From positions 1 to 64,000 of the forward strand of contig CAZOOA010000004.1 of NCBI GenBank assembly GCA_964581355.1: a stretch of 64,000 nt of DNA. Direction: 5' to 3'. The notes below the pieces were generated by a model. That model did not search any database. It saw only the letters and a program-made list of their open reading frames with translations, and had not been told where the DNA came from. This DNA comes from CAZOOA01 sp964581355. GTDB lineage: Bacteria > Bacillota > Dethiobacteria > DTU022 > UBA8154. The translations under genes were made by a program, and so were the position numbers. Positions 34,698 through 43,851 of the stretch are shown here, piece by piece (the stretch's first letter is position 1; every line of letters starts with the position of its first letter).

Positions 34698-34806
34698 TCT
34701 TGAGTCTGCTTGCAGCTTATCTTTTTAATCCAGGCAATATCTGATATAATAAATTGAGGATTCTGAACTTAGTTCTGGGAATCCACTATGAAATGGAGGG
34801 ATGGAC

Positions 34807-36228
34807 GTGCGCACTGTTAGATTTTTACTACTGATTGGCCTGGTTCTGGTAATGGGTCTGTTTTCCTTTACTGCTGCCGGTGCCCGGGAAAACCCGGAAG
34901 CACTGCAGATCCAAGTTGACGGGGTGACACTGGATCCCGATGTGCCGCCGATTATTGAGGAAGGTCGTACCCTGGTGGAGATGAGATCTGTATTTGAGGC
35001 CCTGGGGGCCCACCTGGACTGGGATGAGGAAACACGAACAGTTACTGCCATAAAAAATGACCTGGAAATATCGCTGACTATTGATGAAACAATGGCCCTG
35101 GTCCAGGATGAACCACACGAACTGGAAGTGCCGGCGCGGCTGGTTGAAGGACGCACAATTGTTCCCGCCCGCTTTGTTGCAGAATATTTGGGGGCTTTAG
35201 TGGACTGGGACGAAGCCACAAGGACGGTAAGCATTACCACAACGGTAAAAGAGCCGGAAATTATTCCTAAACAGGAGATCGATGAACTGCCGAAAACCAT
35301 AGAAAACTGGATTGAATACTCAAAAACCACCTGGTTGGCCCAGGAAAAGTCTTATGAAGGCAACCTATATATCCTGGTTACCTATGGCGAACAACGAACA
35401 GGGGGCTACGTTGTCGATATCAAGGAAGTAGTCGAGCATGAAGACGAAATCATTGTCACTGTTCAATTCCAGGACCCGGCTGAAGATGAAGGAGTAATAT
35501 TTGCTCTGACGTACCCCTATGATCTTTATGTCATCGAAGACACAGATAAACCCGTCAAATACCAGGCAAAAGGGGCCCAGGAGTATGTGCCGATACTACG
35601 GGACATTGATTGGCTGCGGCCCATAGTAGCTGAATCGGAGGGGATTAAAGTTTTTGAGCCGGCACCAGAAACAGCTGTGCCTGCAACATTTACTGTAAAA
35701 GGTGTGGCCAATGTTTTTGAAGGAACCGTGCTGTATCGGCTCTTAGATGAAGCAGGGCAGGAGTTGGACAGTGGCTTTACCAGCGGTGCCATGGGCGACT
35801 GGGGCTACTTTGACCCCGCAGTGCATATTCCCGAACAAGTGGAAACAGGGGAAAAGCTCCTGCTGGAGCTGTATACAAAAAGCGCCAAGGACGGCAGCAT
35901 CCAGGACCTGATTGAGATTGAGTTGGAAAAAACGGCCGGAAGCGCTTTTGCACCGGATATGGAAGTCCCGGAAAACGTTGAGGCTGGCGAAGATTTTGAT
36001 GTGACTTACTCCATCAAAAATAGGGGTTCAGAAGCAGGTGAACAGGAGATTGAAGGACTCATAACCGCAGATGACGTCCTGGTCAAAGAATGGACAGAAA
36101 CTGTCAACCTGGAACCTGGGGAAACCTGGACCCACACGGAAACGTACAACGCTGATGCAGAAAGGTTCCAGTTTGAGCTGAAAACTGATCATGCAACCAA
36201 CCGGGAAATGCTTTTCGTTACCATTTAA
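34807..36228 (+). CDS. Secreted copper-amine-oxidase-N/Gmad2/CARDB-domain envelope protein
   Basis: The GTG at 34807 is preferred to the ATG at 34801 because GGAGGG abuts the ATG and is 6 bases from the GTG. A signal peptide (about residues 1-25, ending near AAGARE) is followed by the copper-amine-oxidase-like N-terminal domain: VDGVTLDPDVPPIIEEGRTL, MRSVFEALGAHLDWDEETRTV, PARFVAEYLGALVDWDEATR. A middle region with no name follows, then a Gmad2-type Ig-like domain (about 280-380, IKVFEPAPETAVPATFTVKG) as in spore-associated proteins, and a C-terminal CARDB-like domain (VPENVEAGEDFDVTYSIKNR). There is no anchor at the C terminus. The role is structural or in cell-envelope binding; no enzyme activity is expected. 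Confidence 0.85.
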   Translation: MRTVRFLLLIGLVLVMGLFSFTAAGARENPEALQIQVDGVTLDPDVPPIIEEGRTLVEMRSVFEALGAHLDWDEETRTVTAIKNDLEISLTIDETMALVQDEPHELEVPARLVEGRTIVPARFVAEYLGALVDWDEATRTVSITTTVKEPEIIPKQEIDELPKTIENWIEYSKTTWLAQEKSYEGNLYILVTYGEQRTGGYVVDIKEVVEHEDEIIVTVQFQDPAEDEGVIFALTYPYDLYVIEDTDKPVKYQAKGAQEYVPILRDIDWLRPIVAESEGIKVFEPAPETAVPATFTVKGVANVFEGTVLYRLLDEAGQELDSGFTSGAMGDWGYFDPAVHIPEQVETGEKLLLELYTKSAKDGSIQDLIEIELEKTAGSAFAPDMEVPENVEAGEDFDVTYSIKNRGSEAGEQEIEGLITADDVLVKEWTETVNLEPGETWTHTETYNADAERFQFELKTDHATNREMLFVTI

Positions 36229-36255
36229 GATTATTCTTTACCAGCTAACAGCAAA

Positions 36256-36306
36256 GGAAGGCGTGGGTGATGCCGGCAAAAAGCAAACCCTCACGCCTTC
36301 CTGGTA
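36256..36306. terminator. Hairpin between convergent genes
   Basis: GGAAGGCGTG pairs with CACGCCTTCC across a loop, with further pairing of GGT/ACC next to it. On the plus strand TTTT follows shortly (36308). It separates the convergent envelope-protein and transporter genes. Confidence 0.65.
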
Positions 36307-36329
36307 GTTTTAACGAGATCCTGGACGCC

Positions 36330-36958
36330 TTAAAACTTATACGGGCTGGTAGGATCGGTCGAAGGAATCCGGATTCTAAACAGAGGTGTTCCCGTAGGCA
36401 GCATTACTCGCTCATAGGCATTATTCAATACCAGGGCTGAAGCAGTGTAAACCGCGAACATTCCTGCAATCAAAAGAGCATAACCTGCAACAATGGGTGC
36501 CCAAGCGCCTGTCACAACACCCAGGTCCATCAGCGCGATCAAGGGAACTGCTATATCCAGCGACAGAACGACAAAAAGCAGGGAAAGCGGGCTTTTAAAA
36601 TAGGCCGGCGTCCACATAAGAAGTGATACGGCCAGGGGGAGCCAGGCCCAACCACTAATATGAGGGTCGGTTACCCAGCCATACATTCCGGCAAAATAGT
36701 TGAAAATCATCTCCAGCCCGGTAACCAACATGAAAAATGCAGAGAAGAAAAGAAAGATATTGCCTCCTGTCTTGTTGCCTTTTAGCAGTTCAAGCACACC
36801 CACTACTACCTGAATTACGAAGCCACCTAAAAGCCAGAGACCCATTAAGATGTAAGCGCTTTGATCAACTCTTCCTGTAAGGTAGGCAAAAAAAATAAAA
36901 GTGGCCATTGCCAGTGCTACCAGTCCCGCCGGGCCAGGATTTGCCCAGCCATTTCCAT
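36330..36958 (-). CDS. AceTr (SatP/YaaH) acetate-succinate transporter, start frameshifted
   Basis: The intact frame (36330-36908, 192 residues from an internal ATG) has six hydrophobic segments and family features such as FNYFAGMYGWVTDP and ALVLNNAYERVMLPTG. The family begins with an N-P-x-P-x-G-L motif; this is encoded just upstream of the internal ATG (WANPGPAGLVALAM) in the same frame, but that frame has only a TGA and no ATG beyond it. An ATG at 36958 lies in the neighbouring frame. One extra A in the AAA run at 36952-36954 would give MENGWANPGPAGLVALAMAT, a normal start. So either one base is missing in the genome or sequence, or translation starts unusually. The protein would import acetate or similar small acids with protons. 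Confidence 0.8.
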
Positions 36959-36987
36959 GTCCAGAAATTTTTCTTCACCCTTTCAAA

Positions 36988-37035
36988 TTAATATAATGTG
37001 TTGTTGATGATTGGCATTACTGTTTTTGGGCTCAA
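36988..37035 (-). other. Possible 15-codon leader ORF
   Basis: A near-perfect ribosome binding site GGAGGTGAT (37038-37046, minus strand) is followed by TTG at 37035 and a frame encoding MSPKTVMPIINNTLY then TAA at 36988. It lies 30 bases before the transporter's ATG. It may be a leader peptide or a relic of an older start; translation is not shown. Confidence 0.3.
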
Positions 37036-37046
37036 CTATCACCTCC

Positions 37047-37465
37047 GTTCTTTTACCGGTAATTCCTAGCTTTATTATATGAAAATACATTCAAAATTTA
37101 ATATTGCAAATATCATGCCATTAAAACACTGCAAAAAAAGCGATGATTTCGACACTTATAGACAAATTTAGTGCTTTTTTTCGATAAAAAAAACACTTTC
37201 CGATGACAATCTCCATCCATCCGATGCGTAATTACATCAATCAGTTGCCTGCCTGCAGCCTTACCTTTCCATCCCTGGCAGATTGGCCGACAAACAAGCA
37301 GTCAAAATGTTGCTCAATACATACGCATGATACAAGCGCCTTATTCAGTTGATGTCATATTGCATCGATTAAGAGCGGCTATGAGCATTGTCCGGTTCAT
37401 GCTGCCCTTGCACTGTTGCCTGGATATAATTCTAAGCATGCTCAAGCGGAACAGCACTGGATGCA
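37047..37465. other. Intergenic, AT-rich
   Basis: The stretch between the transporter upstream region and the end of the next phosphatase gene is AT-rich. It holds a T/A-rich imperfect palindrome near 37167-37200 (AGTGCTTTTTTT with AAAAAAAACACT). Nothing else is recognised. Confidence 0.35.
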
Positions 37466-39451
37466 TTACCGATGTAGAAACACGGCCCGGTTCCCTCGAT
37501 CATTATAGAATAATTTCTCACCGCACATTTTTGTCAGAGGAATTCCGCGCCCACGTTCGCTGTCATTAATTAGTTCTAAAGGACTATACAATTCTTCTCG
37601 CCAATTGAACCCGTCCCCTTCGTCCTCTACAGCAGCATAGAGATATTGCCCGGTAATGGAAAGTTCGAGATACACTTTTTTCCCCGGGTCAAACTTATTG
37701 CCGTGCTCGATAGCGTTGGCCACCAGTTCATGCAATCCGATGAAGAACAGTTCCGCTTCATCCTTGTCAGGCATTAGTTCAAAAAGCGTTTTTCGTAAGC
37801 GGTCCAATTCGTGCAGTTCGCTATTCAATTCCAGGGAATAGGACTTGCCCGCATGGCCGTTCACCTGAAAAACAAGCAGGGTTATGTCATCGTTGTTATT
37901 TGATGCATCGGGGCAACCCAGCTCCCTGAAATGTTCATTAATGGCGCGCACAGCCATTTCCGGGGGTAAATGACCTTTATCTTCTATTGCATTTTTCAAT
38001 GGTATTTCATAATCATCTTCATAGCCACTTTGCTCTACCAGTCCATCGGTAGTAAAAAACAGGGTTGTACCGGGTGATATTTGTAAATGGTCTTCTGTCA
38101 GTTCCAGCAGTTCAGGTGATACTGCCGAGGAAATCGGCAGTCCCTGGCTGATCAGTTCTTTGATCGTTTCGTTTTCCAGCCGAGCCAGAGGGGGCACATG
38201 AAAACCGGCACCGGTATAACTCAGCACCTTGGTTTGCAAATCCAAAACCGCCAAAAAGATACAGATAAAATAATCGTCAGGATAGGATTCCTGGTAATAT
38301 AGCTTTGAAAGGTGATGTAAAATGTTATCGGGACTTATTTCTTCTTCTGGAACAAGAGCGAGGAAACTATTAATCGTGTTCTTAACAAAGACACTGAGCA
38401 TGGCACTATCCAGGCCGTGACCTGAGACGTCAGAGAGATAAAAAACAAGCTTGTCACCTATTTGTATAACATCGTAAAAGTCTCCGCCGATTTTTTGAGC
38501 CGGCTGGTAATAGGCGCTCATGGATATTCCTTCAATTTGGGGGAGGGTTGCAGGAAGAGTCCGCTCATGTATTTCCCGGGCTTTGTCCATTTCTTGATCG
38601 AGGTGCCGGTAGAGTGATTCCAGTTCTTGAGCATAATCGGCAATTTGCTGCTCAGCCTGTTTTCGCTCAGTGATGTCCAGGGCGATCAGCACGATGCCTT
38701 CGATTGTCCCTTGATAGCTGCGCCTGGGTGCCAGGGAAAGGTGCACCTCTACAGGGGAACCGTTTTTCCTGGAGCAGGAAAGCTCCAGGTCGTAAATTAC
38801 CTTTCCTTTGACAGCTTTTTCACAGGATTTCTGCAAGGTTCCATATTGATCTTCCAGGAATGAAGAGATCTTCTTGTCCAGAACTATTGCTTCCGGCCAG
38901 CCCAGCAGCCTCTCTGCAGCAGAGCTCCAGCTCTTAATCCGGAAATCCTTATCAAGGGAGATAACGGTGACGGGAGAAGCATGAATAATGGTTCGATATT
39001 TTTCCCCTATTTCCAGCAGCGCTTTTTTTGTATTTTCCTGGTTGGTCACATCAATACCGGTTAAAACATGGTAATATGCAGCACCATCTTCCGCTTCCAG
39101 GGCATTGTATTTCCAGTAGATCGTTAACACATACCCTTTTGGAGTAAATAGCTGCGTCTCCACTTCCAGGGGGTATTGTGCCGGGTCCAACAGGTTAAAA
39201 AATTCTTTGTAGAGCTCCTTTTCTTCAAGCTGGCAGAAAACATCCCAGTAGTTTTTTCCCCTGGCTTCTTCCCAGGTGAGATCCGTTACATATTCACAAG
39301 CCTTGTTATAGTAAACAATCTGTCCCTGTTGATCGAGGATGACAATAAGGCAGTCAATAAAGTCACTGATCACAGAAAAAAAATGCTGCTCTTTTCCCAG
39401 GCACAGCTTTCTATACTGGATGCTTTTTCTAATTTTTTCTATTTCTCTCAT
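37466..39451 (-). CDS. PAS-PAS-SpoIIE phosphatase-HATPase switch protein (paralogue 2)
   Basis: The ATG at 39451 is chosen for AAAGGAG 11 bases upstream; the product has 661 residues and starts MREIEKIRKSIQYRK. Two PAS domains (about 25-135 and 150-270) precede a SpoIIE phosphatase (about 300-515) and a RsbW-like HATPase domain (about 535-660). Key motifs are GGDFYDVI, YLSDVSGHGLDSAML, FTTDGLVEQ, NNDDITLLVFQV, LHELVANAIEHGNK and VEDEGDGFNW. The architecture equals that of the gene at 25315-27486. No STAS gene is adjacent; it may act on one of the two STAS proteins elsewhere in the window. It is 79 bases downstream of the hybrid kinase gene and may be co-transcribed with it. Confidence 0.92.
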   Translation of the reverse strand: MREIEKIRKSIQYRKLCLGKEQHFFSVISDFIDCLIVILDQQGQIVYYNKACEYVTDLTWEEARGKNYWDVFCQLEEKELYKEFFNLLDPAQYPLEVETQLFTPKGYVLTIYWKYNALEAEDGAAYYHVLTGIDVTNQENTKKALLEIGEKYRTIIHASPVTVISLDKDFRIKSWSSAAERLLGWPEAIVLDKKISSFLEDQYGTLQKSCEKAVKGKVIYDLELSCSRKNGSPVEVHLSLAPRRSYQGTIEGIVLIALDITERKQAEQQIADYAQELESLYRHLDQEMDKAREIHERTLPATLPQIEGISMSAYYQPAQKIGGDFYDVIQIGDKLVFYLSDVSGHGLDSAMLSVFVKNTINSFLALVPEEEISPDNILHHLSKLYYQESYPDDYFICIFLAVLDLQTKVLSYTGAGFHVPPLARLENETIKELISQGLPISSAVSPELLELTEDHLQISPGTTLFFTTDGLVEQSGYEDDYEIPLKNAIEDKGHLPPEMAVRAINEHFRELGCPDASNNNDDITLLVFQVNGHAGKSYSLELNSELHELDRLRKTLFELMPDKDEAELFFIGLHELVANAIEHGNKFDPGKKVYLELSITGQYLYAAVEDEGDGFNWREELYSPLELINDSERGRGIPLTKMCGEKLFYNDRGNRAVFLHR

Positions 39452-39529
39452 GAAAAGATTGCTCCTTTGATTATCAAAAGTTATGGTACAATAAAAAACA
39501 ACTGCTTCCACCCGGATGATTGACCGGGA

Positions 39530-41881
39530 TCAGCCGATTATTTGATAAACGAGTTTAGACAACTCTCCAATCGTAAAAGGTTTCTTGAGCATCCCTTTAA
39601 AGCCATGGTCCTGATAATTGGCTGTGACCGGATCATTGGAATAGCCGCTAATTACAATAGCCTTAATCTCTGGGTCATTTTTTTTTAGTTCGCTAATTGT
39701 CTGTTTGCCTCCCAGGCCGCCCGGAATCGTCAAGTCCATGATTACAAGATTAAAGGGCTGCTCATTATTCAGGGCATAAAGATATTTATCAATGGCTTCC
39801 TTGCCGTCCCTGGCTAAAACAACTTCATAGCCCAGGGCTGATAATGCCTCGCTGGTCACAGAAAGCAAATCTTCATCATCATCCATAACCATTATTCTTC
39901 CTGTTCCTTTGAAAATGCTATCTTTCAAAGCCATGCTTGCTTCAGGACCTGTAATGGCAGGAAGAAAAATATAAAAGGTGGTTCCCACACCCATCTCCGT
40001 TTCTACATGGAGATAACCACCGTGGTTTTTCACAATGGAATACGCGGTGGCTAAACCCAGGCCCCGGCCTTTATCTTTGGTGGTAAAGAATGGATCGAAT
40101 ATCTTGGGTAGGAATTTTTCAGGAATGCCGGTACCTTCATCTTTGATGTATATTTTAACGTATTGGCCTTCCTTTAAAGGCGTGAACGTGCTCCAGCCTT
40201 CCCCCGAAAGGGTAACATTTTCAGCACCTATCTCGATGACACCACCTTCGGGCATCGCCTGAACTGCATTAAGCGCAATGTTGTTTAATACCTGGCTAAA
40301 CTGCCCCTGATCGACTTCGACCAGGTGCAGGTCTTCTGCAACAGCAAAGCTTGGACGTATTTTTGACCCGCTTAATGTAAATTTGATATCTTCAAAGATC
40401 AGCTGCCTGATGGAAACCTTTTGTTTTACAGGCGCTCCTCCTTTGGCAAAGGTAAAAAGCTGGTTGGACAGATCCTTGGCCCGCATGGTGACTTTTTCCA
40501 TGTTATCCAGCTTATCCACCATTTTCGCCAGGTCATTTTTGTACAGCCTGGCCAGGTTGATATTGCCTAAAAGGGTGGCCAAATAATTATTAAAATCATG
40601 GGCAATCCCGCCGGCCATCAGGCCAATGGATTCCAGTTTGTCGGCTTTGAGTATTTCCTGCTCCATTTTTTTTGTTTCTGTAATATCAGTCATTAAGCCT
40701 AATACAGCCGAACGTTCTTCCCAGTCAATAATATCTGAGCTTTTGGAGATGATTTTGGTGCTCCCATCCCCAGCTATCAGCCTGAAAGTAAACGGGTTCT
40801 CATCTTTTTCGCCTTTTAACCTTTTCTCCTTCTGCTTCATAACAACATTTATATCGGTGGGGTGAATAAAATCAGTAATAGGGACCGATAGCAGCTGTTC
40901 GGCAGGGCGAGCAAAAATTTGTTCCGCCTTTGGGTTGGCAAATTTAATTAAATTGTCCTGGACAACAATAATGGCTTCCGTGGCATTATTTACCAGTGAA
41001 CGGTACCTTTCTTCGCTTTTCAGCAGGGCTTTTTCCGTGCGGATGCGTTCACTAATCTCAACCTGGAGTTTTTCGTTAGCCCGGGCCAGTTCCGATGTAC
41101 GCTCAGCCACTTTATGTTCCAGTTCGTCCAGGGCTTCCTGAAGCGCTTCATAGGCTCTTTTCCGCTCACTGATATTTTCGATCAAGACAATCACTTCGTT
41201 TTCGTTAAGCAGAGAAAAGCGAGTTTCAAAATGCAAATTCTCTTCAGGAACCTGCAAAGAATAATTTATCACGGTCAAATCTTTCGTTGTCAGAGTATTG
41301 TTGATCGCTTCAACAAATCTATCGGCAACATGCTGGGGCAGGACATCCTTAACATTTTTCCCTAAATATTCATGTGACGGCATATAAAGCTTATTATCAT
41401 CAGGAATAGCCACGGCATCTAACAAGTTGCCTTCCCTGTCATACCGCAAAACCAAATCGGGAATCGATTCCAGGATTGAATTTAAATAGCTTATTGATTG
41501 GTTAAGCTCATCTTCTACTTGCTTTCTTTCAGAGATATCAAGAAAATAAGCGATGATGTTTAACGGCGCCCCATCTTCTTCTGCATAAACCATCGTTGCA
41601 GAAAAATGTACATGCCTAGAGGAACCATCCACTCTCCGGGCCACCAGCTCCCCTTCATAGCTTCCTTGTTCAAAAACAGCTTCATAAACGGCATAAGCCT
41701 GTTTTTTATCAACCCAAAAATCCAGAGAGGAGCGGCCTAATACCTCACCTGGATGCTCATAGCCCCACAGGCGTAAAAAGGCAGGATTTATGTAAGAAAG
41801 ATTTCCTTTCAGATCGGTCATGGCAATGGCATTAATTGAGGATTTGATCGCTTTGAACAATAATCGGTACCAATCGGACAT
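39530..41881 (-). CDS. PASx3 hybrid histidine kinase with receiver domain
   Basis: The 783-residue cytoplasmic protein has three PAS domains (about 5-120, 130-245, 295-410) with a coiled coil between the second and third. The HisKA phosphoacceptor is in GLMAGGIAHDFNNYLATLL, and the HATPase domain (about 530-645) shows NIALNAVQAMPEGG, DEGTGIPEKFL and GRGLGLATAYSIVKNHGG. A receiver domain (665-783) has the acidic pocket MVMDDDEDLL, phosphoacceptor Asp in LVIMDLTIPG and Lys in MLKKPF. There is no output domain, so phosphate must pass to a separate protein or the receiver acts as a sink. GGAGG precedes the ATG. Confidence 0.92.
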   Translation of the reverse strand: MSDWYRLLFKAIKSSINAIAMTDLKGNLSYINPAFLRLWGYEHPGEVLGRSSLDFWVDKKQAYAVYEAVFEQGSYEGELVARRVDGSSRHVHFSATMVYAEEDGAPLNIIAYFLDISERKQVEDELNQSISYLNSILESIPDLVLRYDREGNLLDAVAIPDDNKLYMPSHEYLGKNVKDVLPQHVADRFVEAINNTLTTKDLTVINYSLQVPEENLHFETRFSLLNENEVIVLIENISERKRAYEALQEALDELEHKVAERTSELARANEKLQVEISERIRTEKALLKSEERYRSLVNNATEAIIVVQDNLIKFANPKAEQIFARPAEQLLSVPITDFIHPTDINVVMKQKEKRLKGEKDENPFTFRLIAGDGSTKIISKSSDIIDWEERSAVLGLMTDITETKKMEQEILKADKLESIGLMAGGIAHDFNNYLATLLGNINLARLYKNDLAKMVDKLDNMEKVTMRAKDLSNQLFTFAKGGAPVKQKVSIRQLIFEDIKFTLSGSKIRPSFAVAEDLHLVEVDQGQFSQVLNNIALNAVQAMPEGGVIEIGAENVTLSGEGWSTFTPLKEGQYVKIYIKDEGTGIPEKFLPKIFDPFFTTKDKGRGLGLATAYSIVKNHGGYLHVETEMGVGTTFYIFLPAITGPEASMALKDSIFKGTGRIMVMDDDEDLLSVTSEALSALGYEVVLARDGKEAIDKYLYALNNEQPFNLVIMDLTIPGGLGGKQTISELKKNDPEIKAIVISGYSNDPVTANYQDHGFKGMLKKPFTIGELSKLVYQIIG

Positions 41882-41995
41882 AAATGTGCCTCCAAAATTT
41901 GTCGCATATTGTTTTTAACCAATTCTATCCTGTTGAGCTTAAATCCTTCTTTCATAAAAAAATAACTTGCAAGGCAGCCCTTCGTTATGCTCAGC

Positions 41996-42030
41996 AAAAC
42001 AAAAAACAGGCGGTTAAAGCCATCCGCCTG
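41996..42030 (-). terminator. Terminator of the SLH-protein gene
   Basis: On the minus strand CAGGCGG pairs with CCGCCTG (42007-42030) and is followed by TTTTTTGTTTT, 37 bases beyond the SLH gene stop. Confidence 0.8.
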
Positions 42031-42066
42031 CCTTTTTATTTTTTACCGTTTTTCTTAACTAAAAAA

Positions 42067-43578
42067 TTAGAAAGTGATTTTCTCCCGGTCCAAATCACGA
42101 TCCATTATTCGGGAGAGCAGAGTGCATGCCTCGGCGCGGGTTAGTGCTTTTTGCGGTTCAAACCCCCTGTCCGTCCCACGCATATAACCTTTTTCTACAG
42201 CTATGGCCACATGCTCTCTCAGAGAGGCAGAGATCTCTTCCCGATCTGGAAACTGGTTTAACAGAGTTAAGTCCGCGGATTCATCACCATACCCCTGGGC
42301 CTTAACGATAGCCACCGCTACATCTTCCCGAACTGCAACTTCTCCCGGAGCAAAGGTAAGATTGCCAGCACTGTCCCTGTAGCCTGTTAAATACTCCCGG
42401 GCTGACTCCACCACTTCATAGGCCCAGTGGTCGGTGCTGACATCGTCAAAAGTTGGAGTAGATGGTCTAATGGTTTCCAGCTGCAGAGTCAAAACCATAA
42501 TTTTGGCAAATTCTGCCCGGGAAATTGTGTCGTTGGGGCGAAATGTTCCATCAGGATAACCGCTCAAAATGCCCAACCCCACCATCTCCATAATGTCATT
42601 ATAGGCCCAGTGGTCCGGAGCAAGATCAGAAAAGCCCACAGGTGTTGCAGGTTGGGGCTCTGTTGGCTGGACGGGTTCCGCTGGCACATCGCCCACAGAT
42701 AAAGTTCCACTGGCTGCCAGGAAGTTATAAGCACTGTCCATAAAAATCCGGAAATTGTACTGTCCTGGCGTATTGGGTGTTGTGATTTCGTAGGTTCCTG
42801 TTGTCTGTCCCCGGGTATAAACATAAGAGATGTAGGAGGTATTGGCGCTATCCTGTTTATAAAACCCAATCCAGGCATTGCTAATTGTAGACCCATTGTT
42901 GTATGTTGCAGTGACTTTTTGCCCGGGCCGGGCCTGGTAAGTGGAAAGTGAAATAGAGGGTTGGAACTCACTAACGGTAAAAGGCTGACTCTTCCCTACC
43001 AGAGTGTATCCGCTGTCTAAAAAGATGCGAAATTCATACTGACCTGTCTCCCGGGGGGCATTTGTCGAATAACTACCCGAGGTGCCCGTCAAGTATTGGT
43101 AGTTTAGATACGATCTGTCCTCAGCCCCCACTTTGAACAGCCCTATCCAGGCATTGCTGAAAACAGGCGCATCGGAATAGTTGACAACGATTGTTTCTTC
43201 CGGCAAAAAACTGGCTTTGGAAACTTGAAATACAGGGTCATACTGGACTACCTGCAAATTTTGGCTGGTTGTCACTAAGGTATACCCGCTGTCTAAAAAA
43301 ATCCTAAGGTTATACGAGCCCAACTCTTTGGGTGCCTTTACTTTGTATTCACCGTTTAAGTTTCTCAAATAAGAATAGTTTAGGTAGCTGGTATTGGCGC
43401 TGCCTGATTTAAACAACCCAATCCAGGCACTACCGCCGTCCGCAGCAGAGAAAGTGGCGACAATATCTTCCCCCGGTCTGACTACAGGGGTCTGCACGTT
43501 GATTGTTGCAGCAAAAACAGGAATGGAGCCAAGAAGAAGCATAAATAATACTGCAAGAACCAAAACCCTTTTTTTCAC
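42067..43578 (-). CDS. S-layer-homology protein with three Ig-like repeats
   Basis: A GTG start follows GAGGAAAGATGAGA. The 503-residue protein has a signal peptide (1-23), three similar repeats of about 87 residues (25-110, 116-203, 207-296) and three SLH domains (about 316-366, 377-432, 441-493). Each repeat contains AWIGLFK, a S-Y-L-N-Y-x-Y-L block and a conserved G-x-Y-x-F-R-I-F-L-D-S-G-Y end. The A-W-I-G-x-F/Y-K motif recalls SKICH-like beta-sandwich domains; this link is by motif only. A Pro/Glu-rich linker (VPAEPVQPTEPQP) separates repeats and SLH part. The SLH domains should bind pyruvylated secondary wall polymer, displaying the repeats on the surface. Confidence 0.9.
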   Translation of the reverse strand: MKKRVLVLAVLFMLLLGSIPVFAATINVQTPVVRPGEDIVATFSAADGGSAWIGLFKSGSANTSYLNYSYLRNLNGEYKVKAPKELGSYNLRIFLDSGYTLVTTSQNLQVVQYDPVFQVSKASFLPEETIVVNYSDAPVFSNAWIGLFKVGAEDRSYLNYQYLTGTSGSYSTNAPRETGQYEFRIFLDSGYTLVGKSQPFTVSEFQPSISLSTYQARPGQKVTATYNNGSTISNAWIGFYKQDSANTSYISYVYTRGQTTGTYEITTPNTPGQYNFRIFMDSAYNFLAASGTLSVGDVPAEPVQPTEPQPATPVGFSDLAPDHWAYNDIMEMVGLGILSGYPDGTFRPNDTISRAEFAKIMVLTLQLETIRPSTPTFDDVSTDHWAYEVVESAREYLTGYRDSAGNLTFAPGEVAVREDVAVAIVKAQGYGDESADLTLLNQFPDREEISASLREHVAIAVEKGYMRGTDRGFEPQKALTRAEACTLLSRIMDRDLDREKITF

Positions 43579-43628
43579 TTCTCATCTTTCCTCTCATATT
43601 TATTTTACTTATATTATAGTTAAGTGTG

Positions 43629-43661
43629 CAAAAAAAAACATCACCCTTTCGGGTGATTTTT
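43629..43661. terminator. Bidirectional terminator
   Basis: ATCACCC pairs with GGGTGAT (43640-43657) around TTTC, with an A run on one side and a T run on the other. On the minus strand it would end transcripts from the phosphatase gene at 43852. The rest of 43662-43851 shows nothing recognised. Confidence 0.8.
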
Positions 43662-43851
43662 GCCTGAAACGATATATTTTTTTTCATTATACAGCCGCTA
43701 CCTGCTTCTAGCCTCCAGCTTTGTATTTCAGCAATGTTCCCTTCTGGAGCCCGCTTAAACGACCGTGAAATGCCCTGCACCTTCCAACTTTTTTCTACAG
43801 ATTCCCCCAACTTATTACATCCATGTTTCAAATGTAATTGCTTTAATTCGG

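Noticed and set aside
37167..37200. T/A-rich palindrome as a terminator
   Set aside because: The stem is almost only A-T pairs and no transcript ends there on either strand; low-complexity sequence explains it.
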